Positions 21,769-31,172 are shown, counted from the first letter of the stretch. The stretch is DNA of 53,033 bases from Zoogloeaceae bacterium (GCA_016791005.1 JAEUNY010000006.1:1-53033); one strand, 5' to 3'. Numbers and translations: made by a program. Notes: a model not told the origin generated them from the letters alone.

Positions 21769-23985
21769 CTAACGCAGTGTCAGCGCATCCGAGATGATTC
21801 GAGGCGTAATGAATACCATCAACTCCTTACGATTCGAGATCTTCTGGGTGGACTTGAACAAATGGCCGACCACCGGTAGATCTCCGAGCAAGGGAACCTG
21901 ATTGACGGAGTTGGTTTCCGTCTCCTCGTAGATCCCCCCGATCACGACTGTGCCCCCATTATCCACCAATACCTCGGTCTTCACCTTCTTCGTGTCGATC
22001 GCCACCCCACCTGCCGTGGTTGCACCGGGCTTGTCTTTGTTGATCTCAACAAAGAGTTGCACGCGGCCGTCCGGGGTAATCTGGGGTTTCACTTTCAATG
22101 ACATCACCGCCTTTTTGAATTTCACCGAGGTGGCGCCAGAACTGGACGCTTCCTGGTAAGGAATCTCAGTGCCCTGCTCGATGAGCGCCTCAACCTGGTT
22201 GGCCGTCATGACCCGGGGGCTGGACACCACCCGACCGCGGTTATCCACCTCTAGCGCACTAAGTTCCAGGTTTAGGAAACGAGTGGCTGCCTTGTTAAAC
22301 AGGGTCAATGCAAGGGTAGCCGGCGTTCCGGTCGAAGGGCTGGCCGGGAAATTGATATTGGAGAAATCGTCCAACGTCGGCAGCTTGCTGCCATAGTCAG
22401 TGTCATCCAGACCATCACCGTTTAGGTCGCTCGTCCCAGCACCAGGTTTGACATAAACCTGGCCGGTCCCAAACTGAGTGGCGTAATTCGTCCCGCCGAA
22501 CAAGACACGCCCGCCGCCAGGCGCGGCCCCATTGACCGTATATTTGTTGAAGCCCATCTTGACACCAAGATCCCGTGCGAACCCCTTATCCGCCTCGACG
22601 ATTCGTGATTCGATCAATACCTGACGGGGCGCAATATCAATTTCGCCAATCAATTTTCTCAGATCATCGAGGCGGCTTGGGACGTCGGTCACAAACACCT
22701 TGTTGCTGCGCTCGTCGAAATTGGCACTTCCCCGTTTGGACAAAATGCTTTGGTCCTTGGTCTTGACGAATTCGGCTATTTCCTTGGCTTTGTGATAATT
22801 AATCTGGAAGCTTTCGGTCTGAAGCGGTTCCAAATCCCCAATCTGTGCAAGAGATTCAAGCTGCAGTTTCTCGCGCGCTGCCAATTCATCCCGCGGAGCG
22901 ATCCAGATTACATTTCCATTCTTCCGCTTATCCAGCCCTTTAGCCTGCAGGATGATCTCCAGCGCTTGATCCCAAGGAACGTCCTTCAGCCGCAGGGTCA
23001 GACTTCCCTTCACGGATTCACTGGTAACGATGTTGAAATTGGTAAAGTCCGCGATCACCTGAAGAATCGAGCGGACATCCACGTCCTGGAAATTGAGCGA
23101 AAGCTTTTCGCCCTGGAATTGGCCGCGACTTCCTTGCACCAGCTTATTCGGATCCTCAACCAGCTTTTTGACTTCGAGGACAAATTGATTGTCACTCTGA
23201 TAGGCGTTGTGCTCCCAAAGCCCATTGGGTGTCACCACGAGGCGGGCATTCTCTCCTTGGGATTGAATTGCAACCCCAGTCACCGGGGTTGCGAAATCCG
23301 TCACGTCAAGTTTTTTCCGCAGATGGTCGGGTAGAGAGGTTTTAAGAAAATCCACCACCAGATTTGGGCCGCGACGCTGGATATCGATCGCGGTATCCGC
23401 AGATGCGAGGTCCACAACGATGCGTCCCTCGCCATCCTTGCCGCGACGGAACGCAATATCCCGGATGCTCCTACCCACCGCAGGGCCCGCTTTAGCCGAC
23501 GACAGCGATGAAAACACCGGCCCAGCTTGGCTCGTCGGCACGGCCACCGCGCCGGCCGGTGACGTCGGGCTCAGTGCGATGACGACAGTGCTTCCCTCGA
23601 CGCGGGTCTCGTAGGGGACCACTTTCACGAGATTCAGGACTAACCGGGTCCGATCTCCAGCCTCCACAATATTCGCGCTGCGGAGATCTCCTTCCTCGAT
23701 TGACTGTAATGATCGACCCAGCCCATTCCCTGTCGACGGAAAATCAAACGCGATTCGAGCAGGATTGGCGATACTAAAGCTCGCAGGGACCACGGACGGC
23801 GGAGATTTCATTCCGACGCGAAGATAGATGACTCCGCCGTGCTGACTGACGTCAAGACTTTGGATCGCATTTGAGATTTGGGTTTGAACGGCGCCAGGCG
23901 ATTGCGCATGAGCCTTTGACGGTATCGCCATGCCCGAGGGAATCGCCACCGCCGCCATCATTGCTACAAAATAGCCCAACTTCAT
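21769..23985 (-). CDS. pilQ: Type IV pilus secretin
   Basis: PilQ forms the outer-membrane channel through which type IV pili leave the cell. From ATG 23985 (GCAGGAGG upstream) it is 738 residues with a signal peptide ending KAHAQS. The N-terminal part holds AMIN-type peptidoglycan-binding domains (FSIANPARIAFDFP; GEGRIVVDLASADTAIDIQR). Next come the STN/N0 region (KLSLNFQDVDVRSILQVIAD), the N1 domain (DVPSRLDDLRKLIGEIDI) and the secretin core (PRQVLIESRIVEADKGFARD, GTEIPYQEAS, PLLGDLPVVGHLFKS, ELMVFITPRII). Its start overlaps the pilP stop by 4 bp. Full length. Confidence 0.97.
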   Translation of the reverse strand: MKLGYFVAMMAAVAIPSGMAIPSKAHAQSPGAVQTQISNAIQSLDVSQHGGVIYLRVGMKSPPSVVPASFSIANPARIAFDFPSTGNGLGRSLQSIEEGDLRSANIVEAGDRTRLVLNLVKVVPYETRVEGSTVVIALSPTSPAGAVAVPTSQAGPVFSSLSSAKAGPAVGRSIRDIAFRRGKDGEGRIVVDLASADTAIDIQRRGPNLVVDFLKTSLPDHLRKKLDVTDFATPVTGVAIQSQGENARLVVTPNGLWEHNAYQSDNQFVLEVKKLVEDPNKLVQGSRGQFQGEKLSLNFQDVDVRSILQVIADFTNFNIVTSESVKGSLTLRLKDVPWDQALEIILQAKGLDKRKNGNVIWIAPRDELAAREKLQLESLAQIGDLEPLQTESFQINYHKAKEIAEFVKTKDQSILSKRGSANFDERSNKVFVTDVPSRLDDLRKLIGEIDIAPRQVLIESRIVEADKGFARDLGVKMGFNKYTVNGAAPGGGRVLFGGTNYATQFGTGQVYVKPGAGTSDLNGDGLDDTDYGSKLPTLDDFSNINFPASPSTGTPATLALTLFNKAATRFLNLELSALEVDNRGRVVSSPRVMTANQVEALIEQGTEIPYQEASSSGATSVKFKKAVMSLKVKPQITPDGRVQLFVEINKDKPGATTAGGVAIDTKKVKTEVLVDNGGTVVIGGIYEETETNSVNQVPLLGDLPVVGHLFKSTQKISNRKELMVFITPRIISDALTLR

Positions 23986-24500
23986 TTTTTTGCCTCCTGC
24001 TCTTGCAATTGCAGCGAGCTTGTCCGTTCTGTCCATTCGCCGTTCAAATCCTCGACCAGTTCCCGAAGAGTGACTTCCGACTCGGTAATCTTGGTGACCA
24101 AACCAAAATTCTGTCCCATATAGTTCCCAACTCGGGCCTGAAACAGGCTGTTCCCCGCCTTGATTACGGCATGAGTCGCCCGCCCCTTTTCCATCACCCC
24201 CACCAATTTAAGTGACTCAAGGGGGAAAGACTCTAGGGGTTCGCGCCGGCGGTTAACATCCGGCCCATTACTACTCGCAGACTTCTTGTCCACCGCTAAC
24301 CGATTCGGATCGAACGGTGGAACGAGCGCAACCGCATCGTAATCCACTGGCGGAAATGACTGGACTTGAGGAAGTGGCTTCACACCCCCCTTCATACCGG
24401 CCGCTTCCTGGTCCATCCATGCGTGGACATCATCTTCCTGGCTGGAGCATGCGCCAAGTAACGCAGTCGAAAGGATAAGGCTCCAAAATTTGATAGCCAT
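23982..24500 (-). CDS. pilP: Type IV pilus inner-membrane lipoprotein PilP
   Basis: PilP links the PilMNO platform to the PilQ secretin. From ATG 24500 it is 172 residues, beginning MAIKFWSLILSTALLGACSS: a lipoprotein signal peptide with lipobox LGAC. A disordered linker (residues 20-90) precedes the folded domain ESFPLESLKLVGVMEKGRA, AVIKAGNSLFQARVGNYMGQ, NFGLVTKITESEVTLRELV, the conserved PilP core. It starts one base after the pilO stop and overlaps pilQ by 4 bp. The longer upstream frame inside pilO is discarded because it would bury the signal peptide. Confidence 0.95.
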   Translation of the reverse strand: MAIKFWSLILSTALLGACSSQEDDVHAWMDQEAAGMKGGVKPLPQVQSFPPVDYDAVALVPPFDPNRLAVDKKSASSNGPDVNRRREPLESFPLESLKLVGVMEKGRATHAVIKAGNSLFQARVGNYMGQNFGLVTKITESEVTLRELVEDLNGEWTERTSSLQLQEQEAKK

Positions 24501-24501
24501 G

Positions 24502-25167
24502 TTACTTACCCTTCTTTGCGGCTTGACGATTCTTGGCGACCTCTTCCTCATCCAAATAGCGATAGGTCGTCGCCGTTCCATTCAACTTGATAATTCCATC
24601 CTTGGCACTATCCAAAGCAATATTGTTCAGGGTCACTATCCGGGGCATCTTGGAAATATCACTCGCAAACGACCCCAAGTCATGGTAAGTGCCTAGGATT
24701 GTCACTGTAATAGGCATCTCAGCGTAAAAATCCTTCACGGCATCCCCGCCGGGCTTGAACAAATCGAATTGCAACCCCCGCCCGAGACCCGCTTGATTGA
24801 TCTCTGAAAGCAGCGACTCCATTTCCGTCCGATTCGGCAACTGACGCAGAAGCGCTCCGAACTGCCGATCGATTTCCGCCAACTGCTGACGGTATTCATC
24901 CAGATTGATTGCCTGGTGCTTCTTGGTTTTCCATTCCTCCCGCAACTTGAGCTCTTCCGCCTCTCGCTGCGCAAGGAGGTCCACCTGATCCTGCCAGTCA
25001 AACCACCACGCCGCCGCAACGACCGCCACCAGCAGAAAAACGAGTATGGCCACACGCGGAGCCAAGGGCCAGACTCCAGGATCATTCGGATCGAGTCCCT
25101 TGAAATCCCGCGCAATTCTCTTGAAATCGATACTCAAACTACTAGCGCCTACTTCCTTTTTGCTCAT
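24502..25167 (-). CDS. pilO: Type IV pilus alignment protein PilO
   Basis: PilO pairs with PilN in the inner membrane and connects to PilP. It has 221 residues. One transmembrane helix (about residues 35-52, VAILVFLLVAVVAAAWWF) follows a short cytoplasmic region. A coiled coil (residues 55-110, with VDLLAQREAEELKLREEWKT) and a ferredoxin-like periplasmic domain (GRGLQFDLFKPGG, PITVTILGTYHDLGSFASDI) follow. The start overlaps the pilN stop by 4 bp, with GGAGGT 9 bp upstream. Ordinary member of the pilMNOPQ operon. Confidence 0.95.
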   Translation of the reverse strand: MSKKEVGASSLSIDFKRIARDFKGLDPNDPGVWPLAPRVAILVFLLVAVVAAAWWFDWQDQVDLLAQREAEELKLREEWKTKKHQAINLDEYRQQLAEIDRQFGALLRQLPNRTEMESLLSEINQAGLGRGLQFDLFKPGGDAVKDFYAEMPITVTILGTYHDLGSFASDISKMPRIVTLNNIALDSAKDGIIKLNGTATTYRYLDEEEVAKNRQAAKKGK

Positions 25168-25760
25168 TTTGCCGCACCTCCGGGCTGAGCTTTCTTCCCA
25201 GGGGCCGCCTCCGCAACCTGCGGGCGCTCAACAGAGATATTCAAGGTGAATTCTCCTACCCTTCTACCTTCCCAAGTTCCAGCTTTGATTTCGACCAACT
25301 GCGGGGCCTGGAGATGCGGCGATCCATCCAGGTTACGCATCAAAGTGGATACCCGAGCGTTGGATTGCGCTGCGCCCCTCAACTCGACTTTGAGGCCATC
25401 CTGCTTGATCGATTTCAGCATCACCCCTTCGGGCATCAAGCGAGCCAGTTCATTGAAAATATGCACGGTCTCCGCGCGATTACTCTGGAGGGACTCAATC
25501 ACCTTTTTTCGCGCAAGGAGCGCATCGATCTGGTCCCGCAATCGCTTGATTTCAGCAATATCCTTATCAAGCTTGGCAATTTCCGCTTTAAAAACCTCAT
25601 TCCTCGCATCCTGAGAATCGATATAAGCACCAATCACCAAATGCACCACGAGACCGATAATCAGCCCCAGGCCAATTGACGCCCCAACCAAGGCAAAAAA
25701 ACGTTGCCTGCGCTCTTTGCGTCGCTGCTCGCGATGGGGCAGTAAGTTGATTCGAATCAT
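25164..25760 (-). CDS. pilN: Type IV pilus assembly protein PilN
   Basis: PilN binds PilM through its N-terminal cytoplasmic peptide and dimerises with PilO in the periplasm. It has 198 residues and starts MIRINLLPHREQRRKERRQR; the INLLP motif is the PilM-binding signature. A transmembrane helix (about residues 23-48), a coiled coil (FKAEIAKLDKDIAEIKRLRD) and a ferredoxin-like domain (VHIFNELARLMPEGVMLKSI) follow. The C-terminus is Pro/Ala-rich (KKAQPGGAAK). Overlaps pilM and pilO by 4 bp each. Confidence 0.95.
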   Translation of the reverse strand: MIRINLLPHREQRRKERRQRFFALVGASIGLGLIIGLVVHLVIGAYIDSQDARNEVFKAEIAKLDKDIAEIKRLRDQIDALLARKKVIESLQSNRAETVHIFNELARLMPEGVMLKSIKQDGLKVELRGAAQSNARVSTLMRNLDGSPHLQAPQLVEIKAGTWEGRRVGEFTLNISVERPQVAEAAPGKKAQPGGAAK

Positions 25761-26833
25761 GCTTCAACTCTCCGCATTGCCAACCCACATGCCACCATCA
25801 GAGCCGGGGCGTCTGCAACTAACGCCTTCGGGCGCACTTTGGAAGAAACGGCCATTCCCCCGAAGGGGTTTGCCACCAGAGTTTCGATTTGGGTTCGACT
25901 TTTCACGACGTCCGCCAAGCCGGGAATTACGGCGCACCCGCCGGCCATTACAATCTGATCGACTTGGTTATATTGGGTCGATGTAAAAAAGAACTGCAGG
26001 ACCCGGGAAATTTCCAAAGCCAGGCTATCCGCAAAGGGGCGCTGAAGTTCAGTGCCAAAGTTATCCGGCAAGCTGTTGTTTCGCTTTGCCGCCTCTGCCT
26101 CTTCCACGCTCATTCCATAGAGTCGAGCAATATCCAGCGTCAGCTGATTGCCCCCAAAGACCTGTTCGCGCGTATAGACCTCATTGCCATTCAGAAAAAC
26201 AGTGACTCGGGTCATGGTCGCGCCAACGTCGACCAAGGCGATGATCCGATCCTTACCACCCTGGGGGATCTGATGAACAACGAGATCGAATGCACTTTGG
26301 GTGGCGAAAGATTCGACGTCCATCACCTCGGCCTTTAGGCCCGCAGCCTCGGCCAAAGCAATTCGATCCTCGACTTTTTCCTTTCTCGATGCCGCGATCA
26401 ACACTTCAACATCCTGATCTTCGCCCACAGCCTCACCAAGCACCTGAAAATCCAGGTTGACCTCGTCGAGGGCGAACGGAATGTACTGGTTGGCCTCCGA
26501 CTCGACCTGAACCTCCATCTCCTCTTCGCGGAGTCCGCCGGGGAGCATGATGCGTTTGGTAATGACGGCTGAAGCCGGCAACGCCATGGCCACGCCCTTT
26601 ACCCCGGCACCGAATCGCCGCAAAGCCCGTCGCACGGCATCTACCGCCAAATCCATATTGGCGATGTTGCCGTCCACAACCGCCTCGCGAGCCATGGGTT
26701 CGATGACGTAGCGCTCGACGCGTAGCGCCTCGCCCTCGCCCCCCGCCAATTCCAAAAGCTTGACGGACGACGACGAAACGTCCAGACCCACCAGGGGGCG
26801 CGCCTTCCGTGATAAGAGCGACAGATCAAACAC
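25757..26833 (-). CDS. pilM: Type IV pilus assembly ATPase-like protein PilM
   Basis: PilM is an actin/FtsA-like cytoplasmic protein that nucleates the pilus platform. It has 358 residues. The fold shows in VGLDVSSSSVKLLEL (phosphate 1), VEVLIAASRKEKVEDRIA, IIALVDVGATMTRVTVFLNG (phosphate 2) and QIVMAGGCAVIPGLADVV (adenosine site). The start is GTG 26833 with AAGGA nine bases upstream; the sequence then runs FDLSLLSRKARPLVGLDVSS as in other PilM proteins. First gene of the operon, divergent from mrcA across about 160 bp. Confidence 0.95.
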   Translation of the reverse strand: MFDLSLLSRKARPLVGLDVSSSSVKLLELAGGEGEALRVERYVIEPMAREAVVDGNIANMDLAVDAVRRALRRFGAGVKGVAMALPASAVITKRIMLPGGLREEEMEVQVESEANQYIPFALDEVNLDFQVLGEAVGEDQDVEVLIAASRKEKVEDRIALAEAAGLKAEVMDVESFATQSAFDLVVHQIPQGGKDRIIALVDVGATMTRVTVFLNGNEVYTREQVFGGNQLTLDIARLYGMSVEEAEAAKRNNSLPDNFGTELQRPFADSLALEISRVLQFFFTSTQYNQVDQIVMAGGCAVIPGLADVVKSRTQIETLVANPFGGMAVSSKVRPKALVADAPALMVACGLAMRRVEA

Positions 26834-26995
26834 GCTTTCAATCCTTACTTGTCGTGAACTTGGGCGCCATTCGTAGTTTTCTTGTGCGATCCCGGAAGGG
26901 GCCCCGGCCCCCTCGCGGCCTCCCCGAGGGGCGGCGGCTACCGCGCATGATCCGAACGTATAATCGGCACCACTCGGGAAACTTTAGGCCAGTCC

Positions 26996-29350
26996 ATGCG
27001 TTGGGTCCTCTACCCTGTTGCCATTCTTGGTTTTGTCGGCGTCCTGGCGCTGGCCACGATCGCAGCGGTCGTTTGGCCGAATTTGCCGTCTTTGGAAGTC
27101 CTCACCGACTATCGCCCGAAAATCCCGCTGCGGATTTACACCGCCGATAACGTCTTGCTCGGTGAATATGGTGAAGAGCGCCGGTCCTTCGTACGCATTG
27201 CAGACGTACCCAAAGTCCTGACCGAAGCCATCCTGGCCGCCGAGGATGAACGCTTCTACGAGCACCCCGGCGTGGATTTGCTTGGAATTCTTCGCGCTAC
27301 CGGCGCCAACATTGTGTCGGGTGGCAAGGCTCAGGGGGCTTCGACCATCACCATGCAGGTGGCGCGTAATTTTTTTCTCACCCGGGAAAAAACCCTGAGC
27401 CGAAAATTTTACGAAATTCTTCTGGCCCTTAATATCGAGCGGAATCTGACCAAAGATCAGATTTTGGAAATCTACATCAACCAAATTTATTTGGGGCAAC
27501 GGGCTTACGGATTCGCGGCTGCGGCAGATGCCTATTTTGCAAAACCCCTGAAGGACCTGACGGTTCCCGAGGCGGCCATGCTCGCAGGGCTACCCAAGGC
27601 GCCATCGGCCTACAATCCGGTGGTCAATCCAAAACGGGCCGCCATCCGCCAACAGTATGTTCTGCGCCGGATGCATGAGCTGAAATTCATTGATGATGCC
27701 GCCTACAAGGCGGCCATGGACAAGCCGGTGCGCACGGTGGCGGGCGCAAGGGGGGAAAAGCCCCTCCATGGGGATTATGTCGCTGAGATGGCCCGCCAGA
27801 TCGCCGTGGCCCAGTTCAAGGACGACACCTACCGGGCTGGCATTCGCATCATCACCACCGTCACCCAAGCCGAGCAGGAGGCCGCCTACAACGCCCTGCG
27901 CCGCGGCGTGATGGATTACGACCGGCGCCACGGATATCGCGGCCCGGAAAGCTACGTCGAGATGGCGGCGGACAATGACGAGCAACTTGACGACCAACTG
28001 GCTGACGTCCCCGATTACGGCGACCTGATGGCAGCGGTGGTCCTCCAGGCCTCGCCCCGCGAGGTGCAGGTCTATCGTCACGGCGAAATTCGACGCATCA
28101 CCGGCGAGGGCTTGCGGTTCGCCCAACCGATGATCAGCGAAAAGGCCCCGCCCAACAAACGCATCCGCCGAGGCGCTGTGGTCCGTGTCCGCGACGATGA
28201 CAAGGGCCGCTGGGAGATTGTCCAGGTTCCGGATGTGGAATCCGCATTCATCGCCCTAGACTCGAAGGACGGCGCCGTTCGAGCCTTGGTGGGCGGGTTC
28301 GATTTCCAGCGCAACAAATTCAACCACGTGACCCAAGCCTTTCGGCAGCCAGGATCCAGCTTTAAGCCCTTCATTTACTCCGCGGCAATGGAGCGCGGTT
28401 ACAGCCCGTTGAGCATGGTGGACGACGCGCCACTTTCCTTCCCGGCAGGGGTCACCGGCGGGCAACCGTGGGAGCCAAAGAACTACGACAACAAATACGA
28501 CGGCCCTATGACCTTGCGAACGGCGCTGGCGAAATCGAAGAACATGGTCTCGATTCGTCTCCTGCAAAGCATCGGCACGCGTTACGCGCAGGACTACGTC
28601 ACCCGATTCGGATTCGCGGCGGATCGCAACCCACCCTATCTGACGATGGCTCTAGGCGCGGGATCGACCACCCCCTGGGAAATGGCCTCCGCCTACGCGA
28701 TCTTCGCCAACGGCGGGTTCCGGATCCAGCCCTACATCATCAAGGAGGTGATCGATGGCAACGGCCAAGTAGTTGCCCGGACCGACCCCCCCATTGCCGA
28801 CGAGAGCGCCGCGCGGGTTCTCGATCCGCGCAACGCCTTCCTGATGACATCAATGATGGAGGACGTCGTCCGGCGCGGCACCGCTACCCGCGCCCTCGCC
28901 CTCGGTCGCGGAGATCTCGCTGGGAAAACCGGAACCACGAACGATTATCTTGACGCCTGGTTCTGCGGTTTCAATCCCGAAGTGGTCGGCGTTGCCTGGA
29001 TCGGCTTCGATCAACCCCGCAATATGGGCCGGGGCGAAACCGGGGGCGCCGCAGCATTACCCATCTGGGTCAATTACATGCGCGTCGCCCTCGAGGGCAA
29101 ACCGGAAATTCATCGCGAAATGCCGGGCGGGCTGATAGCCGTCACTCCGGAAGGCTCACCCCGCCAGGAGTTGATCTACCAGGAAAACCTGCCCGCCCTC
29201 CCCCCCTCCGCACCGGCGGAGAGCATCGATGAATTCCCCCCCACCGAGGCCCCCGTCGAGCCCATTCCCAATGTCAATCCCGCCCGCCCGCCGTCACGAG
29301 CCCCGGTGGTGGAGCGCTCCATCGGCTTATCCCCCGGCCTCGGTCGCTGA
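26996..29350 (+). CDS. mrcA: Penicillin-binding protein 1A
   Basis: Class A PBP that polymerises and cross-links peptidoglycan. 784 residues. A membrane anchor (residues 5-28) precedes the GT51 glycosyltransferase domain (ILAAEDERFYEHPGVD with the catalytic Glu, GASTITMQVARNFFL, RKFYEILLALNIER, IYINQIYLG). The transpeptidase domain carries SFKPFIYSAAME (catalytic Ser in SxxK), SKNMVSIRLL (SxN) and GKTGTTNDYLDAWF (KTG). An OB-like insert (ODP) lies between the domains, and the tail is proline-rich. A TATAAT box at 26959-26964 lies 31 bp before the ATG, without a clear -35. Divergence from pilMNOPQ is the standard ponA/pil order. Confidence 0.97.
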   Translation: MRWVLYPVAILGFVGVLALATIAAVVWPNLPSLEVLTDYRPKIPLRIYTADNVLLGEYGEERRSFVRIADVPKVLTEAILAAEDERFYEHPGVDLLGILRATGANIVSGGKAQGASTITMQVARNFFLTREKTLSRKFYEILLALNIERNLTKDQILEIYINQIYLGQRAYGFAAAADAYFAKPLKDLTVPEAAMLAGLPKAPSAYNPVVNPKRAAIRQQYVLRRMHELKFIDDAAYKAAMDKPVRTVAGARGEKPLHGDYVAEMARQIAVAQFKDDTYRAGIRIITTVTQAEQEAAYNALRRGVMDYDRRHGYRGPESYVEMAADNDEQLDDQLADVPDYGDLMAAVVLQASPREVQVYRHGEIRRITGEGLRFAQPMISEKAPPNKRIRRGAVVRVRDDDKGRWEIVQVPDVESAFIALDSKDGAVRALVGGFDFQRNKFNHVTQAFRQPGSSFKPFIYSAAMERGYSPLSMVDDAPLSFPAGVTGGQPWEPKNYDNKYDGPMTLRTALAKSKNMVSIRLLQSIGTRYAQDYVTRFGFAADRNPPYLTMALGAGSTTPWEMASAYAIFANGGFRIQPYIIKEVIDGNGQVVARTDPPIADESAARVLDPRNAFLMTSMMEDVVRRGTATRALALGRGDLAGKTGTTNDYLDAWFCGFNPEVVGVAWIGFDQPRNMGRGETGGAAALPIWVNYMRVALEGKPEIHREMPGGLIAVTPEGSPRQELIYQENLPALPPSAPAESIDEFPPTEAPVEPIPNVNPARPPSRAPVVERSIGLSPGLGR

Positions 29351-29379
29351 GCCTGGGGGTCTTGGATGAGGCTCGAAGC

Positions 29380-29697
29380 TCAGACGCGGACATTCGCCAC
29401 GCCGGCCTGATCCGCGACGAGGCGAGACAGGGTCTCATACAACTCGGCGCCATCTCGCGCTGCCCGCCACGTTCCGTCCTCGGGACGGAAATGGAAGCCG
29501 CCCGACCGAGCAGCCACCCAGATCTCCCGGGCAGCGGTATGGCGATTGATGATGAGTTTGGAGCCATTTTCGAACTCCACTTCCAGAACGCCCCCCGCTT
29601 TCTGTTCCAAATCGAGATCCACGCCACAGGCTTCCAGCCGGGCTTCAATGCGGACCAGTTCCGCCTCTGCAAGGGTGTTGAATACGGCTTCGTCCAT
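29380..29697 (-). CDS. cyaY: Frataxin-like iron-binding protein CyaY
   Basis: CyaY is the bacterial frataxin that binds iron and modulates Fe-S cluster assembly with IscS. From ATG 29697 it has 105 residues, the usual length. Helix 1 is acidic (MDEAVFNTLAEAELVRIEAR) as needed for iron binding. The beta sheet shows VLEVEFENGSKLIINRHTAA, REIWVAARSGGFHF and W(R/A)-type residues in DGTWRAARDGAELYETLSRL. Much longer upstream in-frame sequence runs antisense through lysA and is not coding. Divergent from lptM, and its 3' end converges on mrcA. Confidence 0.93.
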   Translation of the reverse strand: MDEAVFNTLAEAELVRIEARLEACGVDLDLEQKAGGVLEVEFENGSKLIINRHTAAREIWVAARSGGFHFRPEDGTWRAARDGAELYETLSRLVADQAGVANVRV

Positions 29698-29740
29698 GAT
29701 GGGATGTCCTTCTGTTAGCATTCGCGTTTTTGCCTTCGCC

Positions 29741-29881
29741 ATGCGCCTGCTTCGACTGCTCTGCCTTCTCGGCGCCGCCTTGGGCGCCGCCGCCTGCGGC
29801 ATCAAAGGTCCGCTCACGCTTCCCGACGGTTCTCCGGCGCCCAATAATAGCGGCAACCACCCGGGTACGCCGAGCCGATGA
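29741..29881 (+). CDS. lptM: LptM-like small lipoprotein (YifL family)
   Basis: A 46-residue lipoprotein beginning MRLLRLLCLLGAALGAAACG. The lipobox GAAAC is followed by the nearly invariant GIKGPLTLPDG motif of the YifL/LptM family, then a short disordered tail. In E. coli, LptM helps the LptD/E lipopolysaccharide translocon mature at the outer membrane. The gene is divergent from cyaY and its stop overlaps the lysA start by 4 bp (ATGA), the conserved cyaY-lptM-lysA/dapF order. Function in this organism is by family and synteny. Confidence 0.88.
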   Translation: MRLLRLLCLLGAALGAAACGIKGPLTLPDGSPAPNNSGNHPGTPSR

Positions 29882-31149
29882 GCGCGCTCTATCCCGACTC
29901 CGCATTGCACCAGGCTGACGGCCAGCTTTGGATTGAGGGCGTCCCGTTGGGCGAAATCGCTGCACGTTTCGGCACACCCACTTATGTCTACTCCCGTGCC
30001 ATCCTGACTGAGGCATTTCGGCACTACCAACAAGCGCTGGCCAGCCATCGCGCCAGCATTTGCTATGCGGTCAAAGCCAATTCGAACCTCGGCATTCTGA
30101 GTTTGTTCGCGCGCCTGGGCGCCGGATTCGATATCGTGTCCGGCGGGGAATTGGCGCGGGTTCTGGCAGCCGGCGGCCAGGCCGACCAGGTCCTTTTCTC
30201 TGGCGTGGGCAAATCCGTTGGCGAAATCCGCCAGGCCCTCGAAGCCGGTATCCGTTGCTTCAATGTGGAATCCGCCGCCGAATTGGATCGCATCGACGCC
30301 GTTGCCGGCGAAATGGGCCGCAAGGCGCCGATCGCATTCCGGGTCAATCCCGACGTGGACCCAAAGACCCACCCATACATCGCCACCGGCCTCAAAAGCA
30401 GCAAGTTTGGCGTCGCCTTCGATGAAGCCAAAGCCCTGTATCGGCGTGCTGCATCGCTGCCGAATATCCAGATTCGCGGAATCGCCTGCCACATCGGCAG
30501 CCAGTTGCTAGACCCATCCCCCATCGCCGAAGCCGCACAGAAAGTGCTGTCGATGGTGGACGAGCTGGCCGTTGAGGGCATCCATCTGGAACACGTCGAC
30601 CTCGGCGGTGGGCTAGGGATCCGCTACCGGGACGAAATCCCGCCATCGGTGTCCGCCTATCTGGCGCCCCTGCTGGCGCTGTTCGAAGGTCGGCGCGAGT
30701 CCCTGTGCTTTGAGCCAGGACGCTCCCTCGTCGGTAACGGGGGCCTCCTGCTGACGCGGGTGGAATATCTCAAGCACGGCGACGAGCGGAATTTCGTCGT
30801 GGTCGACGCAGCCATGAATGACCTCACCCGTCCGGCCCTCTACGATGCCTATCACCACATCCTGCCGGTGCAGGGCCAATCTGTTGCGCCCCAGCGATAT
30901 GACGTGGTGGGGCCGGTCTGCGAGAGCGGCGACTTCCTCGCTCAGGACCGGGAACTGGCGATAGCCCCTGGAGACCATCTGGCCATTCTCTCCGCCGGCG
31001 CCTACGGCATGGCCATGAGCTCGAACTACAACACCCGTCCCCGCGCCGCAGAAGTTCTGGTCGATGGCAACCAGGTCCATCTCATTCGTCAGCGAGAGAC
31101 CGTGGCCGATCTCTATCGCGGAGAGTGCCCGCTGCCCCTGCCCTCCTGA
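29878..31149 (+). CDS. lysA: Diaminopimelate decarboxylase
   Basis: LysA decarboxylates meso-diaminopimelate to L-lysine using PLP. 423 residues. The PLP lysine is in ICYAVKANSNLG (K66). The barrel continues with FDIVSGGELARVLAAG, FSGVGKS, RVNPDVDPKTHPYIATGLKS, HIGSQL, VDLGGGLGIRY and EPGRSLVGNGGLLLTRV. The C-terminal beta domain has VGPVCESGDFLAQDREL (active-site Cys-Glu across the dimer) and SAGAYGMAMSSNYN. Translationally coupled to lptM and convergent with apaH. Confidence 0.97.
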   Translation: MSALYPDSALHQADGQLWIEGVPLGEIAARFGTPTYVYSRAILTEAFRHYQQALASHRASICYAVKANSNLGILSLFARLGAGFDIVSGGELARVLAAGGQADQVLFSGVGKSVGEIRQALEAGIRCFNVESAAELDRIDAVAGEMGRKAPIAFRVNPDVDPKTHPYIATGLKSSKFGVAFDEAKALYRRAASLPNIQIRGIACHIGSQLLDPSPIAEAAQKVLSMVDELAVEGIHLEHVDLGGGLGIRYRDEIPPSVSAYLAPLLALFEGRRESLCFEPGRSLVGNGGLLLTRVEYLKHGDERNFVVVDAAMNDLTRPALYDAYHHILPVQGQSVAPQRYDVVGPVCESGDFLAQDRELAIAPGDHLAILSAGAYGMAMSSNYNTRPRAAEVLVDGNQVHLIRQRETVADLYRGECPLPLPS

Positions 31150-31172
31150 CGGAGCGGCGGGTCAGGAGGGCA
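31139..31172. terminator. Hairpin spanning both stop codons of lysA and apaH
   Basis: TGCCCTCCTGAC (31139-31150) pairs perfectly with GTCAGGAGGGCA (31161-31172) around a 10-base loop. The lysA TGA lies in the left arm and the complementary apaH TGA in the right arm. Probably a bidirectional terminator, although no long T-run follows on either side. Confidence 0.55.

Noticed and set aside
29698-30492. Upstream extension of cyaY
   Set aside because: Antisense to lptM and lysA; CyaY proteins are about 105 residues, and the acidic helix begins at ATG 29697.
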